64,000 nucleotides of DNA from Poronia punctata (GCA_022579005.1 MU401524.1:1-64000); one strand, 5' to 3'. Numbered from the stretch's first letter, positions 23,443-36,037 are shown. Made by a program: numbers and translations. Notes: generated from the letters alone by a model not told the origin.

Positions 23443-26126
23443 ATGATGGAGGCACCGGGTGAGGTGTCCAAGCGTCCTGCGGCACGTGGTGAGGTGTCGT
23501 CGCAAGGTACGAGATATCAATGACTATATTTTCTTTGGTCAACAACCCCGCTATCACATTCCTCAACTGTGCCTATGTTGCCGCAATCATACCTTGAGCA
23601 CGTCAACTAACCAGTCTCGCCGTCTAGGTTCCGCCGAAAATGCTCCCCAATCAGCCCCCGAGCGCGGCCATGCTGTTCGGTTCGCCAGTAACGTGGATGA
23701 AATCGAGCCGCCTACCATTATGTCGCCGAATGAAGCTGCCGATCCGTCGCGCATCGATTCCCCCGCTACGGCGGAGCAGATTCAAGCCCTCACTGAATGC
23801 TTACACGGTTCGCAGCTCCAAGAACAGCGACTGCAGAACTACTTTTTTCAGACAGTTTCACTCCCACCTTCTAGGGTACGTACACAAATTGTCAATTTGA
23901 GCACGATACTAGAGATGGCCCTTTTGCTTCATTTCCCTGGAGTCCCTATCCAACCTACAAAGAGGACATAGTGTTCTCCTTGACCGGAACTATATGCATA
24001 TTATGCTACCCTGTCTTCGTAATATCTTGCTGCAGCCTCTCCGTCGGACCCAGTCTTCTTTATCTATTTGATAGCCTTGGGGGCAACCATCGTTGAGAGG
24101 GACTAGCCACGCAAAGACATTTTGGGACTGACTCTTTCTCGTACTTAGATACCATCCACGGACACCACCCCCAGCGCAACCCCTCAGCATAGCCATAGTC
24201 CCATGGCGCCTCGGTCACCACATTCCGGTCCCAATTTTGCCGGTTACACACCTCCCCTTACCCCAGCTGGTACATCGGGGGAACAGACACAAGGCAAAGG
24301 GTTGCAGAAAAGTGGCTCTGATGGAGGGGCCTCATCGCACGAGGCGACACCGCAAGAGTCAAGCCGAGAGTCTCGGACACCCTCCCGTTTGGGGCTGGCA
24401 CATCGACCTGCTTCCTCGGATACCGTCCCTCAAAGTGGTACGGCCGAGGAGCACACTCGATCTCACCGGAGGGGCTTGTTCGGTGGCGGAGCGGGCGGCC
24501 AATCACTGCCTGTATCTAGGGACTCAAGCCCACAAAGGAACGCTGCTTCGCAATATTATACCCGGCCGTTTACTCCCCAAGGAGACGCAAACGATCCGTA
24601 CGCTGCCAGCAAGCGGCCGGCGCAGAACAGAAACGCTGGCGCTATAGATCAAAGATTTGTCTTTTCCAGGAAAAAGAAGCATTCTCCGTCGGCGTCATCT
24701 ACAAATTTGCGTCAGCTCGATAAGTCGGAGAAACGCCATTCTGGTCTTCTTGGTTCAAGAAACAAGTCCGACCTCTCCGAGGGGTCCAGTTCAGGTAAAC
24801 ACCATAGTCAACAAAGTTCAATGTCTGATTTGCGACGATTCTTCAAAGTTGGTGGGAGTCACAAGCCGAAGAAACTACCTCAGTCACCCACTCTGGCATC
24901 GCCATCAACTCGTTTAAACCACCAAGTTCCGTTCGCCGACGACCATGGACTTTCTTCGAAATACGGAAAGATAGGTCGCGTACTCGGTGCGGGTGCAGGA
25001 GGCTCCGTAAAGCTTATGAAGCGAAGTGAAGATAACACGGTCTTTGCTGTAAAGGAGTTTCGACCGCGCCATTCTTACGAGACTGAGAAGGACTATGTGA
25101 AGAAATTGACTGCCGAATTCTGTTTTGGCTCGGCTCTTCATCATGGAAACATCATCGAGACGTTGGACATTGTTCAAGAGAAAGGAAAGTGGTATGAAGT
25201 AATGGAGTATGCACCGTTTGATCTGTTTGCCATTGTTATGACGGGCAGGATGACCAAAGCCGAGATCAACTGTTGCTTCTTGCAAATCCTGAATGGCGTT
25301 ACTTACCTGCATGGCTCGGGTCTTGCCCACCGCGATCTCAAGCTGGACAATGTCGTGGTTAGCGAGCACGGGATTATGAAGATCATCGACTTCGGCAGCG
25401 CACACGTCTTCAAATATCCTTTCGAGACCGAGATTGTACTGGCCAGTGGTACGTAACAGGGCTATAACAGATTGATCAATTGTATTTCTAACGCGGAGAC
25501 TAGGCATTGTCGGTTCAGACCCTTATCTGGCCCCTGAAGTGTACGAAGAACGCAAATACGACCCGCAAGCTGTGGACATATGGTCTTTGGCTATCATTTT
25601 CTGCTGCATGTCGCTCCGAAGATTCCCATGGAAAGTACCCCGGCTATCAGATAACTCTTACAAACTTTTTGCAGCGGAACCAACGCCTGGCCACGACCCC
25701 AAAAGACTGATTGTGCCCACAAGACAAACGGCCGAGTCCGCGGATGCTTTTGAACGAGCGTCTGCGACCGGAGAGGTGGCGGGTAGCAGTTCAAGTCATG
25801 GGCGAACCGGATCGTCTACCACTTCCCAGCCTGATTCCAAGGATCCCGAGCGCAAAGAAGTAATACGAGGGCCATGGCGGTTACTTCGTTTACTCCCTAG
25901 AGAAACCAGATATATTATTGGTCGGATGCTTACCATCGACCCCAAAAAGCGGGCTGATATGGCGGAAATCGTTTCGGAACCGTGGATTTCAGATACAGTA
26001 ATCTGCAGGCAAGTTTCTCCTGGGGTAATCATGAATGCTGAAGACCACACACACGTTCTCGAACCCCCAGCGCCCCCAGCCCAGACCTCGACCCAGGCCA
26101 CTGCTGGTGCTCCTAAGAACAGATAG
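23443..26126 (+). CDS. HAL-type Ser/Thr protein kinase (SAT4/HAL4-HRK1-like), 744 aa
   Basis: Exons 23443-23506, 23628-23875, 24149-25448 and 25504-26126; introns start GTACGA, GTACGT and GTACGT and end TAG; 745 codons including stop. The N-terminal regulatory part has a short conserved [21 protein letters not shown] element and a Ser-rich, basic stretch to about residue 370. Kinase domain: glycine loop [10 protein letters not shown] (about 384-393), VAIK-type lysine in FAVKEFR (about 405), catalytic HRDLKLDN (about 498), DFGSA (about 519) and [10 protein letters not shown] in the activation segment. Yeast HAL kinases stabilise potassium and nutrient transporters at the plasma membrane under salt or metal stress. 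The ortholog within the SAT4/HAL5/HRK1/NPR1 group cannot be fixed by eye. The C-terminus is Pro/Ala-rich. Confidence 0.88.
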
Positions 26127-27025
26127 TGCTCCGGAGGGTTTGCGAATGGACCGATGCATGGTCCTCGGAAAACAGGTTCTGGGTTGTGCCCAGAAATGCA
26201 GTATGTTTACCGCAGAAGCGGTTTATTGAATTGGGGGGCGTTTATACTTTTTAAAATAGCACTTACACGTCCCGGGACCAGCGAGAGGTGTGAACAATCA
26301 TAGGATAATACAGACATAGACTCGAGAGCGGTAGGGTCTCACCCTACTACTTATTATAGAAAATAGTTGTAATTACTTGCCTAGGTATGGGATGGCATTT
26401 TCGGGATTCAAGGGCAGCCAACCAACAATGAGAGGTTGGGGAAAAAAGAAGAAATAAGTAAAGCAATTCGAATATGATTTTCTTATCGTGGACGTTAACA
26501 TCTGCATGCACACATACGTGTATTTGTAGTGTGGATGTAGGCGCTGGAACGAGATGGTGGGCTTGGGCAGGCTTTTACGAGTATGCTCTCCCTTCCATTT
26601 TCTCGTGTGCAGTATGTTTTGTTTTGTTGTTTCCTGCCAAAGTCCATACCGAGCTGAAGCGGATTTCCAATAACGGGAGCATACTGTCACTGGGATACAC
26701 TGCCTGAATGCCTAGGAGATTTTGTGTAGACGAAGCTATTTATCCCCGCGACAGAAACTTGTAGACACCTACCAGGTAGAGATGGTTGGCGGACATTAGG
26801 TCGTACTTAAGCGCAAAAGAATGAAGTTGGCTTAGATTGTAGTAGTTCTTGAATTTTAAAGTTATTATACGAGTAGAACCGACGTGACATTTATTACACG
26901 TGTTAATGGAAGGTCTGCTAGGTAAGATACGCGGCTCCACAACGCAGTATTTGACATGGATGCGTCCCGTAGAAGCCGGGGTCGGAAGAACTTCGGGACC
27001 CAAAAAAGGTTTGGATCCGTATGCT
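26127..27025. other. Intergenic between kinase and hsp10
   Basis: Contains the kinase 3' UTR and upstream hsp10 promoter. No gene seen. Two TACGAGTA words lie near 26577 and 26868. Confidence 0.5.
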
Positions 27026-27050
27026 TGAAGCTTCTAAAGCTTTCCTGAGA
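27026..27050. promoter_or_regulatory. Heat-shock element array upstream of hsp10
   Basis: Five consecutive pentamers, tGAAg cTTCt aAAGc tTTCc tGAGa, alternate between the nGAAn and nTTCn units bound by heat shock factor trimers. Units 1, 2 and 4 are exact, unit 5 has one mismatch and unit 3 is poor. The array ends about 140 bp before the hsp10 start codon, a typical distance for HSF control of chaperonin genes. The pattern is seen directly; function is inferred. Confidence 0.7.
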
Positions 27051-27191
27051 GATCTACCTACAAATCATTCCTCTTCGTGATAGCTTCAGTATTTTTTTAT
27101 TCTCGACGTTCCTGTGTAAAACTTCAAACTTCTCCAACCTAATATCGTTCTACTATTCTTCCACACGGAAAACTAATTCTACACATCCACA

Positions 27192-27887
27192 ATGGTAAGT
27201 ACAATGCATTTGGGAAAATGAACCATGCTTCGTTCCCGAGCTCCGAGTTCAAGCTCTTACGGAGCAGACCTCATACCATTGACAAGCCCTGGCCTTTCGC
27301 CTGGAGAAACGAAGAGTTTTAATTGACCATCCAACGAGATAGGCCACCTCCATCCGATCCATCAAGTCTCTCGTACCCCTACTGGACCGTGTCCTGGTCC
27401 AGCGCATCAAGGCAGAGGCTAAGACTGCCGGTGGCATCTTCCTGCCCGAGTCCAGCGTCAAGGAGCTTAACGAGGGCAAGGTTCTTGCTGTTGGGCCCGG
27501 TGCTTTGAGCAAGGACGGAAATCGCGTTCCCATGGGTGTCTCACAGGGCGACCGCGTCTTGATTCCTCAGGTGGGTTTTTCCTTGGGCGGTCTAAAGCCT
27601 GTTCGGCTATCTTTCTCCCTGGTCGCAGATGTGCGATATGGAAAGAAAGAGATGGGGATTAGTGAGAGCCCTGGAAGGACAAGTAGCTAATATGTCATTG
27701 TAGTACGGCGGTTCTCCCGTCAAGGTTGGCGAGGACGAGTACCACCTGTTCCGCGACAGCGAGTAAGTCCCCCCCTGCTTTTCCAATCAAGGCAGACAGG
27801 TCGAAAAGCCGAATTGCAGGCCCTTCCCACAGCGAACAGTACAGCTGACTCTATTCGACTAGGATCCTGGCTAAGATCAACGAATAA
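27192..27887 (+). CDS. HSP10: Mitochondrial 10-kDa chaperonin Hsp10, 104 aa
   Basis: Co-chaperonin lid of mitochondrial Hsp60, acting in matrix protein folding. Exons 27192-27194 (the ATG alone), 27343-27570, 27704-27762 and 27863-27887, giving 105 codons including stop. The first intron begins GTAAGT immediately after the ATG. Sequence features are SIKSLVPLLDRVLVQRI, the mobile-loop AKTAGGIFLPES, GKVLAVGPGA, GDRVLIPQYGGSPVKVG and the C-terminal LFRDSEILAKINE, all typical of the GroES family at standard length. No cleavable presequence, as usual for eukaryotic Hsp10. A heat-shock-element array precedes the gene. Confidence 0.96.
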
Positions 27888-28949
27888 ACGAATTCCCATC
27901 AAACCCGTGTAATCATCAGAAAAGACGAATTTACGAGAATACTACCAACAATGTAACATAATCATCATACCTCTGTACAACAATAAAAGAAAAAACCGTG
28001 TGGAAATACATACCATCGAGGCGCATGAGACGGAATGTTGGGTTCCTCTTTGCTTAATTGTACATAATTGTGGCGAGAAAGGGGGGCGGATCGAAGATGC
28101 AGAGCTCCGCGGACAATCTGAAAAGAGGGGGACAAATCTTCAGTGCTTTTTCTCTAACCTCTCGGAGGCGTACCATCCAAACGGAAAGACATCTCCGCTC
28201 CCGACGTATTGCGTCGTCCCATATATCATAATTCACGACTTTCTTGCACCATACATTGACTTGTACAAGTGATGTGTTCAGGAGGGATCATAAAGGAAGG
28301 CAATCTATATCTGGCCACTCGGCCCGGTCTGCGAACACACGTCGGTTTTCCCCTTTCTACACAAAGTCGCCACCACTTATTCCCTCTCTGTTCTGACACA
28401 GACCATGCAAGCCGCTACCCCAGAACGCGACCTTCCTGATAAGTGGCGTATGCGTTGCGGCGCGTGTTCGAGGTTACGTGAGAGTGGCAATGGAGAGGCG
28501 AGGTCGATTTGATATGTTCACCCAATATATCTGTCATAAGACCGTCCCGAACGTCTTCTTCCCTCCAATCTCAATAGCAAGTGTCCCCAATCATGAGTGG
28601 CCGGCTTGGGAACCCCTCTCCTTTTTCATATCCAGCCAACCCCCTATCTATGGCTTCGCGGACCTTGCATAAGGCACATGTAGGTGAGGCAAAATACCGT
28701 CATACATGTATAGTTTCCGCAGTCAAAGGTCGCAAACTTGCATGCATAGTTCTACTTGTAGTAGAAGTGAGTTCATGACCCGGTTCATGAGCAGCGCCGC
28801 AGATCTCATGGTTTCAACCTCCATCCCCTAATTTGCGATATCATCTGGCTCCCTTGGCGCATTCCACCATAAAGCAGGGGGGTGGTATAGACAACCGGGC
28901 GCCCACACCGGCAACCGGGGGAATCGTGGAGAAATGGAACCTCAGGCAA

Positions 28950-28973
28950 GGTAGGTAGGTAGGTAGGTAGGTA
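28950..28973. repeat. (GTAG)n microsatellite
   Basis: About six uninterrupted tetranucleotide units. Shorter TAGGTA runs recur elsewhere, for example near 29346, 35190, 41565, 48515, 58208 and 62636. Confidence 0.9.
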
Positions 28974-29196
28974 TGTAGTTGAATCGGCTTATGCCGGTTT
29001 TTTTCTTCTTCTTCTTTTACTCCCCATGACTTATGTTACATCATCTCGGTATAAGCTTAATTCGTCAAGAGGGCAATGTTGGTATAATTGGCCAATGGCG
29101 AAGTGTGTAGCACCTAAACCACTATATCTCTTTTTTGTTTTGTTTTATTTTAACTTACCCCGCCATGTATACATGTCCATAATGATACACACACGC

Positions 29197-29224
29197 ATGT
29201 ATGTATGTATGTATGTATGTATGT
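29197..29224. repeat. (ATGT)7 microsatellite
   Basis: Seven perfect ATGT units following a short ACAC run. Confidence 0.9.
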
Positions 29225-30885
29225 GGTGATGGTGGCGTTTGCCTGTTTCCGGCGCGGTGCACGATGCCGTACTTCTCGGACAGGGTGGCGTGTAGCCGGT
29301 CATGAATACTGGTAGCGGGACGTTTGGGTCGCGAGGTAAGGTAGGGTAGATAAAGTAGGTAGGTAGGGCCAGGCGAGATTTGATGGTGGGCTAGCGGGTC
29401 GAGGAAGAATGTGACCTGCGGATGTCACTCTGCTCTCTCTGGGTACGTGTACACGTCGACAATTGCTCGTACAACCCTAATCATGTCGCAAGAACAAGGC
29501 CACCCCTATTTTGATATTGGAAACTTGTGATAAGAAGGAAAGTGTAATTTCAGCACTTGTATTGCTTCCTCCTTATTTGATGAATCGAACTTCAAAGATG
29601 TCATCGGTGTACATAACATGGTCAGGCATCAGGGCGGCATGGAGCATGGAGCGTGGAGCATGGAAAGAATTGTCTAGGTAACCTAGAAGCCCTAGTATGT
29701 CATACAAGAGAAAGGGGGACAATCTAGAATCACGACGGCGGGACCAGGCATGTTGCGTTGTGAAGAGTTGTGTTAAATTAAAGCACATGAACTCAACGTG
29801 ACGGAATGGTTTTGAATATCTCACGTTGGCCTAGAATTTGTGCAGGGGAATATTTATATTCTGACAGCTCAAATCGCTTAAGATTACGAGGAGCATGGCA
29901 TGTAAACAGGCGAGGCGGGAGCCTAAATGCCGTAAGCATCTTGACGTAGTTGAATTCTTTTCTCCGATGGGGTTTGTCCTTAATTAAAGGGGTTATCAGA
30001 ATGAAAGGGGGAAAAAGAAAAGAAGCCTGCCAACCAATCGCCACGATGGATAAGCCTTTTTTTTTTTTTGCGCCCGGTCCAGCGAGGCGTCCTGGTTATT
30101 AAGGATCTGGGATCTATTGGGTCCCGAGAGGTCTCATGGTTGCATATCAGCTGCTGTGCGAGGCGAAACCGAAACATGGGAAAACAGCGGGAAAACGAAA
30201 AAAAGAAGGGTGTCTCTAGGAAAGTTTGTTCACATGTTTCATGAGACAGACACCCTTACGTTGTATGACTGGGTTTGAATTAAACGTGGGAAGAGAGAAT
30301 CCTCGAACCAATCCGAGTCCACGATCTTTTCCCCCTTCCCGCCATGTACCAGTCCTGATATTTTTCCTTCTTGGGGGCGGATAGGTAGAAACGCTTGTGT
30401 CCCCCATTGTCTGTACACGTACGAGATTGAATTGAGTGGTGGCGGTCTTGACTTTGTCGCCTTTTGTCATTCACCATCTCCGGATTACATACCCTGTTCC
30501 TCGATGCCTCGTGCCATGTGTATAATAATGACTGTTTTGTCCGTCCACTTCCCAAAATATCTTATTCAGCCCAGGCTTATTCACTTTTTCTGCCATTGCG
30601 CTCCCTACTCTCCTTCATACCCAACATACGCCTGGCTTCCTGTGGACGCCTCTTGCTACTTGATTACATAGCTTCTGCGAAGCGTTCCTTTCTTTTCAAA
30701 ACAATCTATCTATCCATTCGTCTTCAGTTTCGACAACTGAGGGACTAGGCACACGGCTGCAAAAATATACTCTATTCGCTACAACATCTCACGACAAACG
30801 CTACTTACGTCTCTATTACCGACGTGAAGTATAGGCATCCTCTATCGTCATCACCGCCAGTCCGCAACAGCTCATCTCAGGCAGA

Positions 30886-32127
30886 ATGAAGCACTTCTCT
30901 TTCGGTCTAGCCGCAATGGCGAGCCTCGCCGTCTCGGCGAGCGCCCATACGGTTTTCACAACCCTGTTCGTCGATGATGTGACCCAGGGGGACGGAACCT
31001 GTGTGCGCATGCCCTCGGATCCGGGCAAGTGCACCAACCCAGTGAACGGTGTTACCAGCAATGACATGGCCTGTGGTGAGTTATTCTACCCAGGCGAGAA
31101 AATGCCCTGGGGAAATGGATGGTAAAGACTGACATGAAGTTCAGGGGCCGACGGCGAGAAGGCGGTGGCTTTGACTTGCCCTGCCCCGGCTGGTGGGAAA
31201 CTCACATTTCAGTTCCGGGAATGGGCTGATGCGGAACAGCCTGGTGCTATTGACAAGTCGCACAAGGGTAAGAAAAAACCATTATATATATCCAGATTCT
31301 GTTATAATAGTGGCAGCATGTTAATATTAGATTTGACAGGACCATGTGCCATCTACGCCAAACAGGTTCAAGACATGGCCGATGATAAGGCGACGGGATC
31401 GGGCTGGTTCAAGCTATGGCACGAGGGTTACGACTCCAACACAAAGCAATGGTGCACCGAGAAGCTCATAGCCAACAAAGGACTCCTGTCGTTCGAAATC
31501 CCCGACGGCCTACCGGCTGGCTATTGGCTTTTCCGCCCCGAGCTACTCGCCCTACACGAGGCAGACAAGGGAGACCCGCAGTTCTACGTCGGGTGCGCCC
31601 AAGTCTTCGTCAAGAGCAGCAACACGGCCACCCTCAAAGTACCGACCGACCACATGGTCAACATTCCAGGCCACGTGCACGCCGCCGACCCGGGCCTAAC
31701 CTTCAACATCTACAGACCGTCGTTCCCGTACCCGCTACCGGGTCCCAAGGTGTTCACGGTCCCGAGTCCGAGGAAGGGGGCGATGATCGACGTGGCCGGC
31801 TCCGACGCGCCAAAGCAGACGCAGGGAGTCCTGCCCGCCAAATACATTGTCAAGAACGCCAACTGGGTCGGCGTCGAGGTGCCCAGCTATAAAAACGAAA
31901 ACGGCTGCTGGTCATCTTCCCAGAATTGCTGGAAACAGGTCAACACGTGCTACCAGACGGCGCCCCCCACGGGCGACGCCGGTTGCATCGCCCTGGAGAA
32001 GAAGTGCAATGCGATTCAGGCCGGATGCAGCGACGGCGAGTTCGTGGGCCCGCCAAATCAGGGAAAACTACTCGTGGTCAAGGAGCCGAAGCCGCCAGGG
32101 AATATTCCCGCAGCAGTCAATGTCTAA
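30886..32127 (+). CDS. AA9 lytic polysaccharide monooxygenase with Cys-rich C-terminal extension, 366 aa
   Basis: Secreted copper enzyme that oxidatively cleaves cellulose or related glucans. Exons 30886-31075, 31145-31267 and 31340-32127. A 20-residue signal peptide (MKHFSFGLAAMASLAVSASA) precedes the mature N-terminal His of HTVFTTLFVDD, the first ligand of the histidine brace. The second His lies in DKSHKGPCAIYAK and the axial Tyr in QFYVGCAQVFV. After the catalytic domain (to about residue 235) comes a Pro-rich linker and a tail with about eight cysteines (GCWSSSQNC, QVNTCY, GCIALEKKCNAIQAGC) that is not a CBM1 cellulose-binding module. The Arg/Glu partners of the active site cannot be assigned by eye. 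Regiospecificity and substrate are unknown. Confidence 0.92.
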
Positions 32128-33779
32128 CCTAACTTCTTCGACTCCGCCGCTTCGTTGGTCTGGTAACCGGGGAGCCAAGAGGCAGTATAAAAATATGTAG
32201 TTGTGTTTACCTTTCTTATTCAATCATCAATGCCCTTTTCTTGATGAGAGCTGCCGGCTGGCTGAATTGGAGGAATCCCGTATGTAGCAACAATAGGTCA
32301 TAATAAAATAAACGTCCAGGGGATAAAAGCCCAAGAGAAGATCACGTAAATTTCTTGTGTCAGAGTTCACCTGTGACTAAACACTTCACCGACGATATGA
32401 CTCGGCGGACTCCGAGCGGAAATTTTGCCTGGCAATGGCACTCGAGAAATACGGTAGCTAAAGAGTCGGTGAGCGGGGCGTGCTAAGGAAGACCCTTATT
32501 ACTTCTTTTTTCCTTAAGAATTTTTACCACTTCTCGGCAGACGATTTTGTTCACATGCTTCAATCATTGGTCTTGATATTATATATAAAAAAAGTAAAGC
32601 TTAGTACTGAGAAGGTTTTAGTTTACCTTAGGTTACATTCAACACGTAGTCTAAATACTTGTAGATAGCCGCGCAACGCGTCGCTCCGGACTAGTTGTAG
32701 GTACCTGCCTTTGTTGGGTAGTATCGCTTACCCATTTGTGGAAATCAAACGGTACTTATTGCAGGGATTGGCTATAAAACCGGGGAAGATAAAGACTGAT
32801 AACGCGAGGGGTTGTTTTCAAGGGAGGGGCAGAATCATTACTTTAGTCAGATCTATCCTCAAAGAAGTGGATGAAGATGTATCTACGAGTACACGAGTTG
32901 TGAACAAGGAAAAATAGAGAGAAAATTTGCCCGACTGCCTTGCAAGCCGGAGACGATGTCTCGGGATGATACACACAAGTTTAATGGGTAGAGGGAGGTG
33001 TTTGTCCCATATATACTCGTAATCAAATAACTTATATTCTCATAATATATATGTGTTGTCGTCATCGGTAACTTACCCTATTTGTTTGCTTGGTAATGTG
33101 AAACAAATCCATGTGTAGAGACATAGCTCACATAAGCCACATATGCCTACCGAGAAGCCTAACCTAGGCAACTGAGCAAGTAAAGTACACGTATTGTACT
33201 CACCTTAATTGACATTGCACATTACTCTTCTAGAAGTCTAACCTTAGGTTCTTCGGTAGTATTGCGCCGGCTGTCCACTAATGATGCTCATCCCGCCCGA
33301 GATGGCGCGATCGCTTAACACCGATTAGCGTCTAAGGGTACACCATGCATATTGTTTGTATGTAAAGTGGTGATGACAAAACAGCATAGGTTTTTTTTTG
33401 TTCCAAGTTATTCCATATTCCCTCGCGCCTTCCCAGACGGATTGCTTGGTAATGGTAGTTTGTCCTGAAGATCTCGCGTAATACTTATTCCATCCACGCC
33501 CACCTTCGGACTTGTCAGTTTCAGTCGTGGATATAATTACCCTTCAACCTGCCACATTTTCCAACCGGGTTTCGTCAGCGGCGCAAAAATTATACCAATT
33601 GTACGGCCAAACGACCATTCCGGGCGCAAAGCGAATTGCTCCCTATTGCCGTTACCTTATCGCATTCCGGACACGGGAAAGATAACCGACACATATTAAG
33701 AGCCACCTTACGTCCTGATTTCCCCAATTGAGCCAACCCTCTCACCTGTACATTTCATCTAGCCTGCAGCCTCATAATC
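32128..33779. other. Intergenic, 1.65 kb
   Basis: AA9 3' UTR and promoter of the cystathionine gamma-lyase gene. No coding or RNA gene recognised. TACGAGTA/TACTCGTA words lie near 32882 and 33014. Confidence 0.5.
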
Positions 33780-35033
33780 ATGACGGTCCCGGTTGAATCC
33801 TCCATTGAGACCCCTCCCCGGGCGCCAACCCCGGTTTACGGATTTGGTACTCTGGCAGTTCATGCTGGTTCCCCTCACGATCCGACCACTGGCGCCGTCA
33901 TCGAGCCCATCTCTCTCTCGACAACTTTTAAACAGTCTTCCGTCGGCCAGCCCGTCGGCATTTACGAGTATTCGCGTAGTGCCAACCCGAACCGAGACAA
34001 TTTTGAAAAGGCCGTGGCTGCGCTGGAGCACGCCAAATACGCCGTCGCATTCAGTAGCGGCAGCGCTGTGACGGCCACCGTCCTGCAAAGCTTGGCCTCT
34101 GGGTCACATGTGATCAGCGTTAGCGACGTCTACGGTGGAACGCACCGATATTTCACGCGCGTTGCAAAGGCGCACGGTGTCACGGTCACATTTACCCCGC
34201 AAATTGATGTCGACGTTGCCGAACACATCAGAGACGACACCAAACTGATCTGGATCGAGACACCTAGCAACCCCACACTACGGCTCGTCGATATCCGTGC
34301 CGTCGCCTCTGTCGCACATGCGCGAGGAATCACCGTGGTCGTAGACAACACATTCTTGAGCCCATACGTACAAAACCCCTTGGAGCACGGCGCCGATATC
34401 GTTGTGCACAGCGTCACCAAGTATATCAATGGTCACAGCGATGTGGTCATGGGCGTTGCTGCGTGCAACTCTGAAGAATTGCGGGAGAAGTTGGCCTTCT
34501 TGCTCAATGCTGGCGGTGCCGTGCCCTCGGCCTTTGACTCCTGGTTGGCACACAGAGGCCTTAAGACACTGCATCTCCGTGCCCGTCAGGCTAGCACGAA
34601 CGCCTTGGCAGTTGCGCATGCTCTGGAAGCGAGCCCTCACGTTATCGCGGTCAACTACCCTGGCTTGGACTCTCACCCCCACCGTGCCATCGCGCTCCGG
34701 CAGCACCGAGACGGGATGGGCGGTGGTATGCTTTCCTTCCGCATCAAGGGCGGCCGGGTCGCGGCTGAACGGTTCTGCCAGTTGACCAAGATCTATACCC
34801 TCGCGGAGAGCTTAGGCGGCATCGAAAGCTTGGTCGAGATACCTAGTGCCATGACGCACGCCGGCATTCCGAGGGACCAGAGGGAGGCGGTCGGTATTTT
34901 TGACGACCTCGTCCGTGTGAGCAACGGTATAGAGGAGCCAGAAGATCTGATCCGTGATATCCAACAGGCCCTCGAACAGGCCATAAAAGAGCAAAATGGG
35001 ACAAACGGGACAAACGGGGTCAATGGACATTAA
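33780..35033 (+). CDS. CYS3: Cystathionine gamma-lyase, 417 aa
   Basis: PLP enzyme of reverse trans-sulfuration, splitting cystathionine to cysteine, 2-oxobutyrate and ammonia in the cytosol. Intronless. Motifs: FGTLAVHAGSPHDPTTGAV, IEPISLSTTFKQSS, YEYSRSANPNRDNFEKAVA, FSSGSAVTATVLQSL, DVYGGTHRYF and the PLP-binding lysine in SVTKYINGH (K214), followed by SDVVMG. These match fungal Cys3 closely, more than cystathionine gamma-synthase or O-acetylhomoserine sulfhydrylase. Length is standard apart from a low-complexity NGTNGTNGVNGH tail, encoded by short direct repeats and probably neutral. Confidence 0.93.
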   Translation: MTVPVESSIETPPRAPTPVYGFGTLAVHAGSPHDPTTGAVIEPISLSTTFKQSSVGQPVGIYEYSRSANPNRDNFEKAVAALEHAKYAVAFSSGSAVTATVLQSLASGSHVISVSDVYGGTHRYFTRVAKAHGVTVTFTPQIDVDVAEHIRDDTKLIWIETPSNPTLRLVDIRAVASVAHARGITVVVDNTFLSPYVQNPLEHGADIVVHSVTKYINGHSDVVMGVAACNSEELREKLAFLLNAGGAVPSAFDSWLAHRGLKTLHLRARQASTNALAVAHALEASPHVIAVNYPGLDSHPHRAIALRQHRDGMGGGMLSFRIKGGRVAAERFCQLTKIYTLAESLGGIESLVEIPSAMTHAGIPRDQREAVGIFDDLVRVSNGIEEPEDLIRDIQQALEQAIKEQNGTNGTNGVNGH

Positions 35034-36037
35034 AGAAATTAGACTTGGATTGCGGGAGCATATCGAGCATGAGAGCTCGTAAAAAAGGCATGGTAACGAC
35101 TTGAGATGACACATGCGTTACAGGATGGTTGGTTTTAGGACATGGATTTGACATTTTTATAAAGCTTTCCCCTTTCCGCTACTACGTACATAAGGTAGTT
35201 AGTAGGTACATACCCCATACGGATCCGGGATTATAGAGGCGTTCTTGATGGGCTGCAATGTTAGCACAGTTATATTGTCCTCCAGTTTGTTATGGAAATT
35301 CGTGTGTGCAACGACGGGTTGTGCCAAGCCTGCGGTCTTATTGCGCACTGTCTGTGCCGTACGGATCTTTGTGGTGCGCCATGTTGCACAATTTTATGAC
35401 GCTGAACGCAAAATACCTTACGAGTAGTAGTCGTACCGATTTACATGTTTCCTTATCTACCTAAGTAAGAGCCGACTTCTTCCACGTCAAAGTCGAGCCC
35501 AGATCAGAGGATGATTATACATATGTCGCACGCAGTATATGTTACGGTATAGCAAAGACAGACAGGTTCGATTAGGCCTTGGGTCGTATCTCGTAGATTA
35601 TCCCTGGTTGCGATAAGGATTTTCATTTTTTCCACTTTGGAAGGCCCCCCATAGGCTTAGGCTAATTCCCATGTCTGGCATCTTACTTGGATGCTACATA
35701 ACAGCAACTCACACATACCATGATACCAGGACCTCTTCCGAAAAGAGTCTGAAGGCGGGTCATCTGTTATGTATGGTAAGCCATGATAATTCTATGGATT
35801 GCCAACTGATAGAGTATTAGAGCCCCGTTTGGCCTTTCACCGCCTTGTCGTGTGACTTGGTGCTTGGTTGGTTTTTTTTTCTCTTGCTTTTTCGATATAT
35901 CATACCTTAATCCATGTGTTTTTCTCCGTAATTGTATCACCTCGTGATTCGGCGTGACGCCGCGTGAGAGGCCATGGATCAGCCATTCTATCTTGCCGGT
36001 GGGGGTTGGCCGTCGCTCCTTCCCTCCCAAGGCTACA
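35034..36037. other. Intergenic, 1 kb
   Basis: 3' region of the lyase gene and promoter of the ABCC transporter. No gene seen in small frames. A TACGAGTA word lies near 35420. Confidence 0.5.

Larger units (their letters stand above)
27888..30885. other. 3-kb intergenic stretch with microsatellites
   Basis: No supported gene. A short frame at 28405 (MQAATPERD..) ends after about 35 codons and has no partner exon that I can find. Simple repeats: (GTAG)n at 28950-28973 and (ATGT)7 at 29197-29224. The last 300 bp are CT-rich with many short pyrimidine tracts, as in strong fungal promoters, ahead of the AA9 gene. Confidence 0.5.

Noticed and set aside
28405..28512. Short frame MQAATPERD.. with a Cys pair as a Zn2Cys6 fragment
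   Set aside because: Ends after about 35 codons with only two Cys and no continuing exon found.
28950..29224. CRISPR-like or satellite array
   Set aside because: Plain tetranucleotide microsatellites without spacers; CRISPR is not expected in a eukaryote.
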